Positions 34,227-43,365 of a stretch of 64,000 bases of DNA are shown piece by piece (within the stretch, counting starts at the first letter, position 1; the number at the start of each line of letters is the position of its first letter). The notes below the pieces were generated by a model. It did not search any database. It was not told where the DNA came from and saw only the letters and a program-made list of their open reading frames with translations. The translations under genes were made by a program, and so were the position numbers. The stretch is from DATFRX01 sp035630615. GTDB lineage: Bacteria; Actinomycetota; Actinomycetes; Propionibacteriales; Nocardioidaceae. The DNA lies in the NCBI GenBank assembly GCA_035630615.1, contig DASQKI010000075.1:44452-108451 (forward strand), given 5' to 3'.

Positions 34227-35368
34227 AGGTCACCCGGGTCGAGACCTTCCTCGTCCCGCCCCGCTGGCTGTTTTGCCGGGTCGAGACCGACGACGGCGTC
34301 GTCGGCTGGGGCGAGCCGGTCGTCGAGGGTCGGGCCGAGACGGTCCGCGCCGCGGTCCATAGCCTCGCCGAGCACGTCATCGGACAGGATCCGCTGCGGA
34401 TCGAGGACCACTGGCAGGTGCTGACCAAGGGCGGCTTCTATCGCGGCGGCCCCGTCCTGTCCAGCGCGGTGGCCGGACTCGATCAGGCACTGTGGGACAT
34501 CGCCGGCAAGTTTCGCGACGCGCCCGTCCACGAGCTGCTCGGCGGGCCGGTGCGCGACCGGGTGCGGGTCTACAGCTGGGTGGGGGGCGACGAGCCGTCG
34601 GAGGTGCGCGAGTCCGTCGAGGCCCAGGTCGAGGCCGGGTTTACCGCCGTCAAGATGAACGCCTCGGGCCGACTGCCACACATCGCCAGCGCCGCCGACG
34701 TCAGCGGCGTCGTCCATCGGGTGACAACCGCGCGTGATGTGCTCGGACCCGATCGCGATGTCGCCGTCGACTTCCACGGCCGGGTTTCGGCCGCCACCGC
34801 GCGACGCCTGTTGCCGCTGCTGGCCGAGCTCCATCCGCTCTTCGTCGAGGAGCCGCTCCTCCCCGAGCATCAACGCCTGTTGCCGGCGCTGGTCAACGCC
34901 AGCAGCGTGCCGATCGCGACCGGCGAGCGGCTCTATTCGCGGTCGGACTTCCTACCGGCGCTCGAGGCCGGCGTCGCCGCCGTGCAGCCCGACATCTCGC
35001 ACGCCGGCGGGATCTCCGAGGTGCGGCGGATCGCAAGCCTCGCCGAGGTGTGGAACGCCGCGCTCGCGCCGCACTGTCCGCTCGGGCCGATCGCCCTGGC
35101 TGCCAGCCTCCAAGTCGCGTTCGCGACGCCGAACTTCCTGATCCAGGAGCAGAGCCTCGGCATCCACTACAACCGGGCCGGCGACCTGCTCGACTACGTG
35201 GTTGACCCGACGATCTTCCGGTACGTCGACGGCCATGCCAAGCGACCGGTCGGGCCGGGCCTCGGCGTCGACGTCGACGAGACCGCCGTCCGCGAGGCCG
35301 ACCGGCGTGGCCACACCTGGAGGTCGCCGGTGTGGCGGCACGACGACGGATCGTTCGCCGAGTGGTGA
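34223..35368 (+). CDS. dgoD: D-galactonate dehydratase
   Basis: A 381-residue enolase-superfamily enzyme (mandelate racemase group) converting D-galactonate to 2-keto-3-deoxy-galactonate. Mg ligands Asp183 (AVDFHGR), Glu209 (VEEPLL) and Glu235 (TGERLYS) fall at the same numbers as I recall for E. coli DgoD; the base His185 follows in DFHG and the acid histidine in APHCPLGP near residue 284. The N-terminal capping domain includes GWGEPVVEGRA. GTG 34223 overlaps the regulator stop as GTGA, and its own stop overlaps the next start. Other acid-sugar dehydratases share the fold, but DFHG plus APHCPLGPIALA fit DgoD best. Confidence 0.92.
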   Translation: MKVTRVETFLVPPRWLFCRVETDDGVVGWGEPVVEGRAETVRAAVHSLAEHVIGQDPLRIEDHWQVLTKGGFYRGGPVLSSAVAGLDQALWDIAGKFRDAPVHELLGGPVRDRVRVYSWVGGDEPSEVRESVEAQVEAGFTAVKMNASGRLPHIASAADVSGVVHRVTTARDVLGPDRDVAVDFHGRVSAATARRLLPLLAELHPLFVEEPLLPEHQRLLPALVNASSVPIATGERLYSRSDFLPALEAGVAAVQPDISHAGGISEVRRIASLAEVWNAALAPHCPLGPIALAASLQVAFATPNFLIQEQSLGIHYNRAGDLLDYVVDPTIFRYVDGHAKRPVGPGLGVDVDETAVREADRRGHTWRSPVWRHDDGSFAEW

Positions 35369-36194
35369 CTGCCCGACCGCTGTCGTTCGCGATCGACGTC
35401 CGCCACGGCGGTCGATGGACCTCCCTGCGTCGCCGGACCGCGAGTGGCTTTGGCACCGACCCGACCCGGCTCGCAACCGCGTCCGGCCGGGCTCCGATTT
35501 CGTCGACGTCGGTGGGCTCGAGGAGTGTCTGCCGACGGTCCGAGGTCGCCCCGACCACGGCGCGATCTGGAACCGGCCGTGGGTCGTGGCCGGCGACGCG
35601 CATCGAGTCCGCACCGACGAGTTCGAGCTGACCCGGTGCTTCGAGGCCGACGACGGGGGGCTGGTCGTCGACTATCGGCTGACGGCCGCGCCGGGTTACC
35701 AGTTCGTCTGGGCCGCGCACCCTTTGCTTGATGTCACACACGACGCGTCGTTGGTAGCCAAAGTGGGTACACCCACCCGCGTGTACCCGGAGGCGGCAAC
35801 TTCGACGGGCTCGCCCTGGCCCGCGGCTTCAGCCTGGCTCGAGGACGCCTGGCCGACGCCGCTCGGCTTGCCGCTGTCTCGGCTCGGACCCGACGACGGC
35901 ACGGCGATCGGCGCCATCTTGCTGACCTCGACCGTGCAGGTGATCGACGGCGCCGACCGCCTGGAGCTTCGCGTCGAGGCCGCCGGGCAGCCGACCGGCA
36001 TCGCGCTGTGGCGCAATCTGCGCGGATTCCCCGCCCGAGCGCCGTACCGAAGCATCGGCGTCGAGCCGCTGGTAGGCCGGGTCTTCGATCGAGAGGGTGC
36101 CGCCGCGGAGGACCTGGCGACGGTAGACGACGGCGGCGAGACGCGGTGGACGCTGCGGATTCGCTCGGAAAGGACACCGCATGGAGATCGATGA
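35365..36194 (+). pseudogene. Aldose 1-epimerase-like protein with a frameshift near its N-terminus
   Basis: GTG 35365 (GTGA overlap with dgoD) opens TARPLSFAIDVRHGGRWTSL, the expected first strand of a galactose mutarotase-like fold. Near 35425-35435 one base is missing and the protein continues in the next frame as SPDREWLWHRPDP, FVDVGGLEECLPTV, and on to RYRSIGVEPLVGR-like APYRSIGVEPLVGRVF. Intact, it would be about 276 residues. A shorter product could start at ATG 35415 and would lack only the first strand. It would interconvert sugar anomers or act on a related sugar. An indel artefact is possible. The stop overlaps the SMP-30 start by 14 bases. Confidence 0.75.
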
Positions 36195-37047
36195 AGCCAC
36201 CGCGTGGAGCGGCTATCGCTGCGAGCTCGGCGAAGGAATCCGGTGGACCGGCGAGCGACTCGTCCACGTCGACATCCTGTCCGGGCGCCTGATGACGTTG
36301 TCCGATGCCGAGCCGACGTCCAAGCCTCCGACGGTCTTGGCCACCGTCGACGTCCCCCTCGGCGCGGTCGCTCCGTGGCACGGCCGACCTGGCAGTTGGA
36401 TCGCGGCCGTCGGCACCGGCATCGCGATGATCACCGAACCCGGCGAGCTGCGCTGGATCGACAACATCGCCGACGACGCGCCGACCCCGATGCGGATGAA
36501 CGACGGCGTCTGCGACCGAGCCGGCCGATTCTGGGCCGCGAGTATGGCCCACGACAACACCCCCGGCGCGGGCGGTCTCTACCGCGTCGACCCCGACGGC
36601 ACCATCACGTTGGCGCTGTCGGGCCTGACCGTCGCCAACGGCCCTGCCTTCAGCACCGACGGCCGGACGATGTATCTCGCGTCGAGCACCGACGGCCGGA
36701 TCGACGTCTACACCCTCGAAGACGACGGCACCCTCGACGTCGGTCGGCAGTTCGTCCAGCTCGACCCGTCGCTCTCCCCCGACGGCATGACCGTCGACGA
36801 CCATGGCTACCTCTGGGTTGCGATCTGGGACGGCTCGGCGGTGCACCGCTACGATCCGGACGGCGAGCTCGACACCACCGTCTGGCTGCCGACGTCGAGA
36901 CCGACGAGCTGCTGGTTCGGTGGCCCCGGGCGCGACCGGCTCTTCATCACGACCGCCGCCTACGGGCTGGCCGACGACGATGCGGCAGGGCGGGTCTACG
37001 CGGTCGACGTCGACGTCACCGGGCCGCCGGCCGGAGCCTTCGGCTGA
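36181..37047 (+). CDS. SMP-30/gluconolactonase-family lactonase
   Basis: A 288-residue six-bladed beta-propeller hydrolase that opens sugar lactones. Metal ligands fit the family: Glu in CELGEGIRW (about residue 17), Asn in MRMNDGVCDRAGRFW (about 103), Asn in TVANGPAFS, and Asp in SPDGMTVDDHGYLW (about 200). It would hydrolyse the lactone formed by the SDR to give galactonate for DgoD. ATG 36181 lies inside the preceding gene's end. Last gene of the rightward operon; a convergent gene begins 38 bases later. Confidence 0.92.
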   Translation: MEIDEATAWSGYRCELGEGIRWTGERLVHVDILSGRLMTLSDAEPTSKPPTVLATVDVPLGAVAPWHGRPGSWIAAVGTGIAMITEPGELRWIDNIADDAPTPMRMNDGVCDRAGRFWAASMAHDNTPGAGGLYRVDPDGTITLALSGLTVANGPAFSTDGRTMYLASSTDGRIDVYTLEDDGTLDVGRQFVQLDPSLSPDGMTVDDHGYLWVAIWDGSAVHRYDPDGELDTTVWLPTSRPTSCWFGGPGRDRLFITTAAYGLADDDAAGRVYAVDVDVTGPPAGAFG

Positions 37048-37085
37048 TTCACTCCCGCCGGTCGACGTCAACGGCAGGGACCGGG

Positions 37086-37601
37086 CTACTCCCCCACGGC
37101 GCCGTCGGCCAGCTCGCGCACGATGTCGAGATGACCGGCGTGCCGGGCGTACTCCTGGAGCACGTGAAAGAGGATCCAGATCAGCGTCGGCGGCTCGGGG
37201 TCGGCAGCGAAGCGGCCGCCGACCCCACCGAGGGCAGCGAGATCCGACGCTTCGACGATCTCGCGGGTACGAGCCCCGCCCCGGTGCAGCGCCGCGACGA
37301 GGTCGTCGACCGACTCGTCGTCGGCCACCTGCCATCGGTCCTCCGGCCCGCGGTCACCCCACGGCGCGTCGACGGCCTCGGCCTCGAAACCCCAAACCAG
37401 CCAGCGCCGCTCCATGAAGACCAGGTGCTTGAGCAGCTCGATCGGAGTCCACCCCGACGGCACGCGGCTGTGCCGAAGCTCGGCGTCGGACAGGCCGGCC
37501 AGCTTCGCCGCGATCGTCGCGCGGTAGAAGTCCAGGTAGTCGAGGAACAGTCGGCTGGGATCGGCGGTCGTCGACCTCGGCTCCGGAAAAGTGCGACTCA
37601 T
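37086..37601 (-). CDS. DinB/DUF664 family protein
   Basis: A 171-residue four-helix protein of the DinB-like superfamily. Helix 2 has WTPIELLKHLVFMERRWLVW with the conserved histidine, and the C-terminal helix has ILFHVLQEYARHAGHLDIVR with two further histidines, the usual three-His metal site. Family members include thiol-dependent S-transferases using mycothiol or bacillithiol; a mycothiol role is plausible in an actinobacterium but not shown. Convergent with the SMP-30 gene and divergent from the 37660 gene. Confidence 0.85.
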   Translation of the reverse strand: MSRTFPEPRSTTADPSRLFLDYLDFYRATIAAKLAGLSDAELRHSRVPSGWTPIELLKHLVFMERRWLVWGFEAEAVDAPWGDRGPEDRWQVADDESVDDLVAALHRGGARTREIVEASDLAALGGVGGRFAADPEPPTLIWILFHVLQEYARHAGHLDIVRELADGAVGE

Positions 37602-37659
37602 GACCGCAAGCCTTGCGCAGTCCCCCGACAGCGCCGCGGCAGCCTGCTAGCTTCCACGA

Positions 37660-38199
37660 ATGCGTGTCGATTTCACCCTCCGCGACCTGCCTGGACGGGT
37701 CGACGTCAACGTCGCACCGGTCGACGATCGACCGGCCGTCGCCGCTTGGCCCGCTCCGGCCGGACTGCCAGCCTGCGAGGCGACCATCAGTTATCCCGGC
37801 CCGGGCTACCACGGCGTGTTCGGCTGGATCCAGCTCGTGCGCTCGACGGACAACGCGAGCGGCGGCCGGGAGTTCGAGCTGGACCCGCTCGAAGTGCTCG
37901 GCGACGTCTCGCACCCGTTCTGCTTCTTCGGCATCAGGCCGACCCTGTACGACGCGCCATCGCGAGACCCCGAGCCGGACCTCGAATGGCTCGCCCACAG
38001 CTTCGTGACGGTCCTCGACCAAGCGCGCCCGGGCCAGATCAGCGCGTTACTCGGCTTCAGCTGGGGCTTCCGCCTGTCCGCCGGCCGGCCGGTGATCACT
38101 CCCCCCGAGAGTCTGGACGCCGCGGCCTGGGACGAGCATCGCGAAGTGTTCGTGAGGAACTACCCGAATTGGACCTTCGCCCCAGGCTTCCGAGCTTGA
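37660..38199 (+). CDS. Conserved hypothetical protein
   Basis: A 179-residue protein I cannot assign. It starts MRVDFTLRDLPGRVDVNVAP, and contains YPGPGYHGVFGWIQLVRS, FCFFGIRPTLYDAPSR and WGFRLSAGRP segments. It is soluble, rich in aromatic residues and Pro, and has no signal peptide. Proteins with this layout occur next to DinB-like genes in actinobacteria. Codon use (high third-position G/C) supports coding. ATG 37660 lacks a strong ribosome site. The gene lies just upstream of parC with a 78-base gap. Confidence 0.75.
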   Translation: MRVDFTLRDLPGRVDVNVAPVDDRPAVAAWPAPAGLPACEATISYPGPGYHGVFGWIQLVRSTDNASGGREFELDPLEVLGDVSHPFCFFGIRPTLYDAPSRDPEPDLEWLAHSFVTVLDQARPGQISALLGFSWGFRLSAGRPVITPPESLDAAAWDEHREVFVRNYPNWTFAPGFRA

Positions 38200-38277
38200 T
38201 CTGGCGAGCCTCGTACGCACGCGCTGTGCCGCGAGACAGAATGGGGACGCCGCCCGTACGAGGAGATCACTACATCT

Positions 38278-40731
38278 ATGGCACGACGCAGCAAGACCGC
38301 TCCGCCGGAGGACTTCGAGGAGCACATCGTCGACATCGACGTCGGCGAGGAGATGCGCAACAGCTACCTCGAATACGCCTACTCGGTCATCTACTCGCGG
38401 GCGATCCCCGACGCCCGTGACGGCCTGAAGCCGGTGCAGCGCCGGATCGTCTACACGATGGCCGACATGAATCTGCGGCCCGACCGCGGCCACGTCAAGT
38501 GCGCGCGCGTCGTCGGCGAGGTCATGGGCCGGCTACACCCGCACGGTGACGGCGCGATCTACGACGCGCTGGTGCGGCAGGCACAGTCGTGGTCGATGCG
38601 GGTGCCGCTGATCGACGGGCACGGCAACTTTGGATCTCCGGACGACCCTCCGGCTGCGATGCGGTACACGGAGTGCCGGATGGCGCCCGCCGCGCCGCCG
38701 ATGACCGACGGCCTCGACGAGGAGACCGTCGAGTTCCGGCCCAACTACGACAGCCGCGAGTTCGAGCCGTCGGTGCTGCCTGCCGCGATCCCGAACCTGC
38801 TGGTCAACGGGGCCACCGGCATCGCGGTGGGCATGGCGACCAACATGGCGCCGCACAACCTGATCGAGGTGGTCCAGGCGCTTCGGCACATGATCGACAA
38901 CCCGGACGCCTCGGTCGACGACCTGATGCGGTTCGTCCCCGGACCCGACCTTCCGACCGGCGGCAAGATCGTGGGCCTCGACGGCATTCGCGAGGCGTAC
39001 GAAACCGGCCGGGGCAGCTTCCGGATGCGGGCGACGGCCAGGGTCGAGTCGGTGACGCCGCGGCGCAAGGGCATCGTGATCACCGAGCTGCCCTACAACG
39101 TCGGCCCCGAAAAGGTCATCGAGCGGATCAAGCAACTCGTGCAGACCAAGAAGCTCGCCGGCATCTCGGACCTCAAGAACCTCACCGATCGCCACAGCGG
39201 CCTGCGGCTGGTCATCGAGCTGAAGAACGGCTTCCATCCCGAGGCGATCCTCGAGCAGCTCTACAAGCAGACCCCGATCGAGGAGTCGTTCGGCATCAAC
39301 GCCGTCGCGCTGGTCGACGGGCAGCCACGTACCTTGGGCCTGCACGACCTGCTGCGGGTCTACCTCGAGCACCGCTACGACGTGGTCCGCCGACGCAGCC
39401 GCTACCGACGCGACAAGGCGGCCGACCGGCTGCACCTCGTCGAGGGACTCCTGATCGCCATCCTCGACATCGACGAGGTCATCCAGCTGATACGCAGCAG
39501 CGACAACGCCGAGGCGGCCCGCGGTCGACTGATGTCGGTCTTCGACCTCACCGAGGCGCAGGCCAACTACATCCTCGAGATGCAGCTGCGCCGGCTGACG
39601 AAGTTTTCCCGGATCGAGCTCGACAAGGAGAAGTCCGAGCTGGAGCGCACCATCGAGGGTCTGGACGCGATCCTGGCCGACGACAACCTGCTGCGGCGTA
39701 CGGTCGGCGACGAGCTCGCCGAGATGGCCGAGAAGTTCGGCACGCCGCGACGTACGGTGCTGCTCGAGTCGGCCGGACAGCCGGTCACGGCCGCGATGCC
39801 GCTCGAGGTCGCCGACGACCCCTGCTACGTCCTGCTGAGCTCGAGCGGGCTGCTCGCTCGTACTGCCAACGACGAGCCCCTCGGCGATGGCGGCAAGCGG
39901 GCCAAACACGACGCGGTCGTCTCGTTGGCCACGGCGACAGCGCGAGGACAGGTCGGGGTCGTCACGTCGACGGGCCGCTTGCACCGGCTCGACGTCCTCG
40001 ACCTGCCGGTGCTCCCGGGCACGGCCAATGCCCCGCACCTGCGCGGTGGGGCGCCCATGTCAGAGTTTCTCGCCCTCGACTCCGGCGAACGGGCGCTGTG
40101 TCTCGCGGCGCTCGATCCCGACGGGCCCGGCCTGGCGCTCGGCACCGCGAGCGGTGTCGTGAAGCGCGTGACGCCCGACTACCCGTCCAACAAGGACGTG
40201 TGGGACGTCATCCGGCTCGACGACGGCGACCGCGTCGTCGGCGCGGTGGCGCTCAGCACCGGCGACGAGGAGCTGTGCTTCATCACGTCCCAGGCCCAAT
40301 TGCTGCACTTCGGCGCGTCCCTGGTGCGACCGCAGGGCCGATCGGGCGGCGGCATCGCCGGGATCAAGGCGTCGGCCGGAGCGAAGGTCGTGTTCTTCGG
40401 CGTCGTGACCGATCCCGAGCACGCGGTCGTCGTCACGGTCGCGGGATCCGGCACCGCGCTACCGGGCACCCAGGCCGGCTCGGTCAAGGTTACGCCGTTC
40501 TCGGAGTACCCGGTCAAGGGCCGTGCCACCGGCGGCGTCCGCTGCCACCGCTTCCTCAAGGGCGAGGACGCACTGCTCCTCGGCTGGGCCGGCGTCGGCC
40601 CCGCAATGGCGACGGCGGGCAGCGGAGCGCCGGTCGACCTGCCCGATGCGACCGGTCGACGCGACGGGTCCGGCGAGTCCGGCAGCCAGCCGATTGTCGC
40701 GGTGGCGTCACCCGCCCACATGAGAGGCTGA
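38278..40731 (+). CDS. parC: DNA topoisomerase IV subunit A (GyrA/ParC family)
   Basis: An 817-residue type IIA topoisomerase subunit that breaks and rejoins DNA and decatenates chromosomes with the ParE subunit encoded at 44.1 kb. AYSVIYSRAIPDARDGLKPV (about 30-50) and PHGDGAIYDALVRQAQSW form the winged-helix region, with catalytic Tyr130 in AMRYTECRM. The N-terminal breakage domain is followed by the coiled-coil segment (EMQLRRLTKFSRIELDKEK) and a C-terminal beta-pinwheel with degenerate blades. No canonical GyrA box (QRRGGKG) is seen, which favours ParC over GyrA. ATG at 38278. Confidence 0.93.
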   Translation: MARRSKTAPPEDFEEHIVDIDVGEEMRNSYLEYAYSVIYSRAIPDARDGLKPVQRRIVYTMADMNLRPDRGHVKCARVVGEVMGRLHPHGDGAIYDALVRQAQSWSMRVPLIDGHGNFGSPDDPPAAMRYTECRMAPAAPPMTDGLDEETVEFRPNYDSREFEPSVLPAAIPNLLVNGATGIAVGMATNMAPHNLIEVVQALRHMIDNPDASVDDLMRFVPGPDLPTGGKIVGLDGIREAYETGRGSFRMRATARVESVTPRRKGIVITELPYNVGPEKVIERIKQLVQTKKLAGISDLKNLTDRHSGLRLVIELKNGFHPEAILEQLYKQTPIEESFGINAVALVDGQPRTLGLHDLLRVYLEHRYDVVRRRSRYRRDKAADRLHLVEGLLIAILDIDEVIQLIRSSDNAEAARGRLMSVFDLTEAQANYILEMQLRRLTKFSRIELDKEKSELERTIEGLDAILADDNLLRRTVGDELAEMAEKFGTPRRTVLLESAGQPVTAAMPLEVADDPCYVLLSSSGLLARTANDEPLGDGGKRAKHDAVVSLATATARGQVGVVTSTGRLHRLDVLDLPVLPGTANAPHLRGGAPMSEFLALDSGERALCLAALDPDGPGLALGTASGVVKRVTPDYPSNKDVWDVIRLDDGDRVVGAVALSTGDEELCFITSQAQLLHFGASLVRPQGRSGGGIAGIKASAGAKVVFFGVVTDPEHAVVVTVAGSGTALPGTQAGSVKVTPFSEYPVKGRATGGVRCHRFLKGEDALLLGWAGVGPAMATAGSGAPVDLPDATGRRDGSGESGSQPIVAVASPAHMRG

Positions 40732-40736
40732 GCCAC

Positions 40737-41453
40737 ATGAAGGCGGTACGGACACCCTGGCGACGCATGGCCATCGCGGCGATCGCGACCGTACTCGCCG
40801 GCCCGATCCTGCTCGCCGGCTGCTCCTCCGACGACAACTCCGATGCGACGCCGGAGGAGCTCGCCGACCGGCTCGCGGCGGCCAAGACGCAGCTGGACGA
40901 GGCTGCGAGCATCGAGTTCGAGCTCGCTGCCGACGAGCTCCCGGACGACGTCACCGGTCTGCTCGATGCCGAGGGCACGGGGACCCATGATCCGGCGTTT
41001 GAGGGCAACGTGTCCGTGTCCGCCCTGGGTGGCGTCGACGCCGACGTCATCGCGATCGGCGACGACGTCTACGCGAAGGTCAGCTTCTCCCCCTCCTACA
41101 CGCCGGTGGATCCAGCCGATCTCGGCGCGCCCAACCCGGCGATTCTGTTCGACCCCGACGCCGGCGTCACGACATTTCTCACCTCGACCGACGACCTCGA
41201 GGCCGGCGAACAGTCGCGAGACGGTGATCTCGTCCTCTCCACCGTGACCGGAACGCTCCCCGGTGACATCGTGCAGCGGCTCATCCCGACCGCGGACGAG
41301 TCCGCCGACTTCGACGTCGAATACCGGATCACCGACGACGACGCGTTGCACGACGCGGTGATGGTCGGCCCCTTCTACGGTGACGCCGGCGACGTGACCT
41401 ACACGATGTCGCTGTCGGCGTCGGACGAGTCGGTCGAGATCACCGCCCCGTGA
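40737..41453 (+). CDS. LppX/LprAFG-family lipoprotein (LprG-like)
   Basis: A 238-residue lipoprotein: signal with RMAIAAIATVLAGPILLAGC (Cys near 29) and an Asp-rich linker. The mature part fits the LppX_LprAFG fold (ADRLAAAKTQLDEAASIEFE, GTGTHDPAFEGNVSVSALG, YAKVSFSPSYTPVDPADLG). In mycobacteria, LprG binds triacylated lipids and works with the MFS transporter P55 encoded next to it. Here the following gene is an MFS transporter overlapping the stop as GTGA, giving the same operon. It begins five bases after parC. Confidence 0.88.
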   Translation: MKAVRTPWRRMAIAAIATVLAGPILLAGCSSDDNSDATPEELADRLAAAKTQLDEAASIEFELAADELPDDVTGLLDAEGTGTHDPAFEGNVSVSALGGVDADVIAIGDDVYAKVSFSPSYTPVDPADLGAPNPAILFDPDAGVTTFLTSTDDLEAGEQSRDGDLVLSTVTGTLPGDIVQRLIPTADESADFDVEYRITDDDALHDAVMVGPFYGDAGDVTYTMSLSASDESVEITAP

Positions 41454-43222
41454 GCGTCGCTCGCCAGGTCGGAGCGACGCCCCGCGTCCTGCTGGCCCTG
41501 GCCGCGGTCGCCGTGGCCTTCGCCGCCGCCGACACCTACGTCGTCGTGCTGGCGCTGCCCGACCTGATGATGTCGGTCGGGATCGACGTCGCCGACCTGC
41601 AACGGGCCGCACCGATCGTGTCGGGCTTCCTCCTCGGATACGTCGGCATCCTCCCCCTCACCGGTCGGATCGCCGACCTCCGCGGACGGGTGCCGGTTCT
41701 CGTCGGCTCGCTGGTCGTCTTCGCGATCGGCTCGGTCGTGACCGCCGCGGCCTACGACCTCAACAGCATGGTCGTCGGGCGATTCATCCAGGGCATCGGC
41801 GGCGGCGGTCTGGTCCCGGCGACACTCGCGCTCGTCGCCGACCTGTGGCCGCCGCACCGGCGCGGCATCCCACTCGGCGTCGTCGGCGCGGTCCAGGAGC
41901 TCGGCAGCGTCCTCGGCCCGCTGTACGGCGCGCTCGTCTTGGCGATGGCCGACTGGCGAGCGATCTTCTGGATCAACACCGCCGTCGGGCTCGTCCTCGC
42001 CGCTGCCCTGATCGGCGCCGGACGCGCGCGCGGGTCGTCGGCACCTCCGGAGGAGCGGCCGCGGCCCGATCTGATCGGACTGGCCCTGGTCCTCCTGGCC
42101 GTGGCAGCCGTGGGGGTTCTGATGCGGGAGCCCCGGTCGCTGGTGACCGACATCGACTACGGTCGGGCGTTCATCCCGATCGTCGGGGACAGCCGCTGGC
42201 TGACGCCGCTGGCGCTGGCCGCGTACGGTCTGCTCGCGCTATTCGTCGTACGGCAGGCGACTGCCCGACGGCCGATCGTCGACTGGCGTACGTGGGGCGA
42301 CATTCGACGCCAGACCGACCTGATCGGGGCGCTCCTGCTGGCCGGCGCACTCGCGGGCGTCATCCTCGCGTTCGCCTCGGCCGATCCGCAGGTGCAGGTG
42401 TTCAGTCCGTCCGGGCCGTATCTCCTGCTCGGGTCGGCCGTCTGCGTCGTGCTCTTCGTCTGGCGGCAGCGCAGGGCGCCGATGCCCCTCATCCCACCAG
42501 GCGCCCTGGCGGCCCGGCCGGCATGGGGCGCGGTCGTCGTCTCCGCGCTGGTCGGCGCATCGTTGATCGCGGCGCTGGTCGACATCCCGCTGTTCGCCCG
42601 CCTGACCGTCTATCCGGACTCGCAGCTCGACGCCGCGCTCGTCCTCGTCCGCTTCTTGGCCGCGCTGCCGGTCGGCGCACTGCTCGGCGGTTGGCTGACC
42701 CATCGATACGCCGCCGGACCGTTGGCCGCCGTCGCCATGTTGGTCGCGGCCATCGGCTTCGGGTGGATGTCGACATGGGGGGCGTCGGCACTGGACAGTC
42801 CGACTGCCACGGTGCCCTTGGTACTGACCGGACTCGGCTTCGGTGCCGCGATCGCTCCGGTCAACGCCGCGCTCCTGGCCAGCACCGAGTCGGCGGTCCA
42901 CGGCCTCGCCAGCGCGCTGCTCGTCGTCGCCCGGATGGTCGGCATGCTCGTCGGCATCTCGGCGCTGACCACCATCGGGCTGCGGCGGTTCTACGACGTG
43001 TCCGAGGACATCCCGTCGACCGACGTGCTGTGTCCGGCGACCCCGACCGACTGCGAGCTCTACGAAGACCGGCTGAGGGAGGCCGGCCTGGCCCAACTCG
43101 AGGCTGTCTTCATCGGGGCCGCGATCTGCGCGGTGGTCGCTGCCGTCGCGGCCGTGATCACGCTCCGCGGCGCGGCGACCCGGCAGGTCGCCACCGCGGA
43201 GACCCTCGGCCCCGCCGGCTAA
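41450..43222 (+). CDS. P55-like MFS transporter (partner of the LprG-like lipoprotein)
   Basis: A 590-residue major-facilitator protein with about fourteen hydrophobic segments. The first helix has AAADTYVVVLALPDLM, motif A is GRIADLRGRVPVLVG, and VGRFIQGIGGGGLVPAT is the motif-B-like stretch. The length and 14-helix layout match the EmrB/QacA and P55 (Rv1410c) group, which with LprG exports triacylglycerides and affects drug tolerance. GTG 41450 overlaps the lipoprotein stop. A Cys-rich loop (LCPATPTDCELYEDR) near the C-terminus is a local feature. Lipid export is inferred from the gene pair. Confidence 0.85.
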   Translation: MSVARQVGATPRVLLALAAVAVAFAAADTYVVVLALPDLMMSVGIDVADLQRAAPIVSGFLLGYVGILPLTGRIADLRGRVPVLVGSLVVFAIGSVVTAAAYDLNSMVVGRFIQGIGGGGLVPATLALVADLWPPHRRGIPLGVVGAVQELGSVLGPLYGALVLAMADWRAIFWINTAVGLVLAAALIGAGRARGSSAPPEERPRPDLIGLALVLLAVAAVGVLMREPRSLVTDIDYGRAFIPIVGDSRWLTPLALAAYGLLALFVVRQATARRPIVDWRTWGDIRRQTDLIGALLLAGALAGVILAFASADPQVQVFSPSGPYLLLGSAVCVVLFVWRQRRAPMPLIPPGALAARPAWGAVVVSALVGASLIAALVDIPLFARLTVYPDSQLDAALVLVRFLAALPVGALLGGWLTHRYAAGPLAAVAMLVAAIGFGWMSTWGASALDSPTATVPLVLTGLGFGAAIAPVNAALLASTESAVHGLASALLVVARMVGMLVGISALTTIGLRRFYDVSEDIPSTDVLCPATPTDCELYEDRLREAGLAQLEAVFIGAAICAVVAAVAAVITLRGAATRQVATAETLGPAG

Positions 43223-43228
43223 ACCCCC

Positions 43229-43316
43229 GCCGATCCGCCACGCCTTCCCGGCCGATCCGCCACGGTTGGCCCGCTCATCCGCCACGGTTTCCCAGCCAAT
43301 GGCCCACCGAAGCCGG
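43229..43316 (+). repeat. Four-unit 22-bp tandem array after the MFS gene
   Basis: Units start at 43229, 43251, 43273 and 43295, exactly 22 apart: GCCGATCCGCCACG followed by CCTTCCCG, GTTGGCCC, GTTTCCCA; the fourth is degenerate (GCCAATGGCCCACC). It begins six bases after the MFS stop, in a non-coding gap of 143 bases. Confidence 0.85.
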
Positions 43317-43365
43317 CGCCAATCGGTCCAAGACAGGTGGCCGCTGCCGCCGCAGACTGAGAAGC

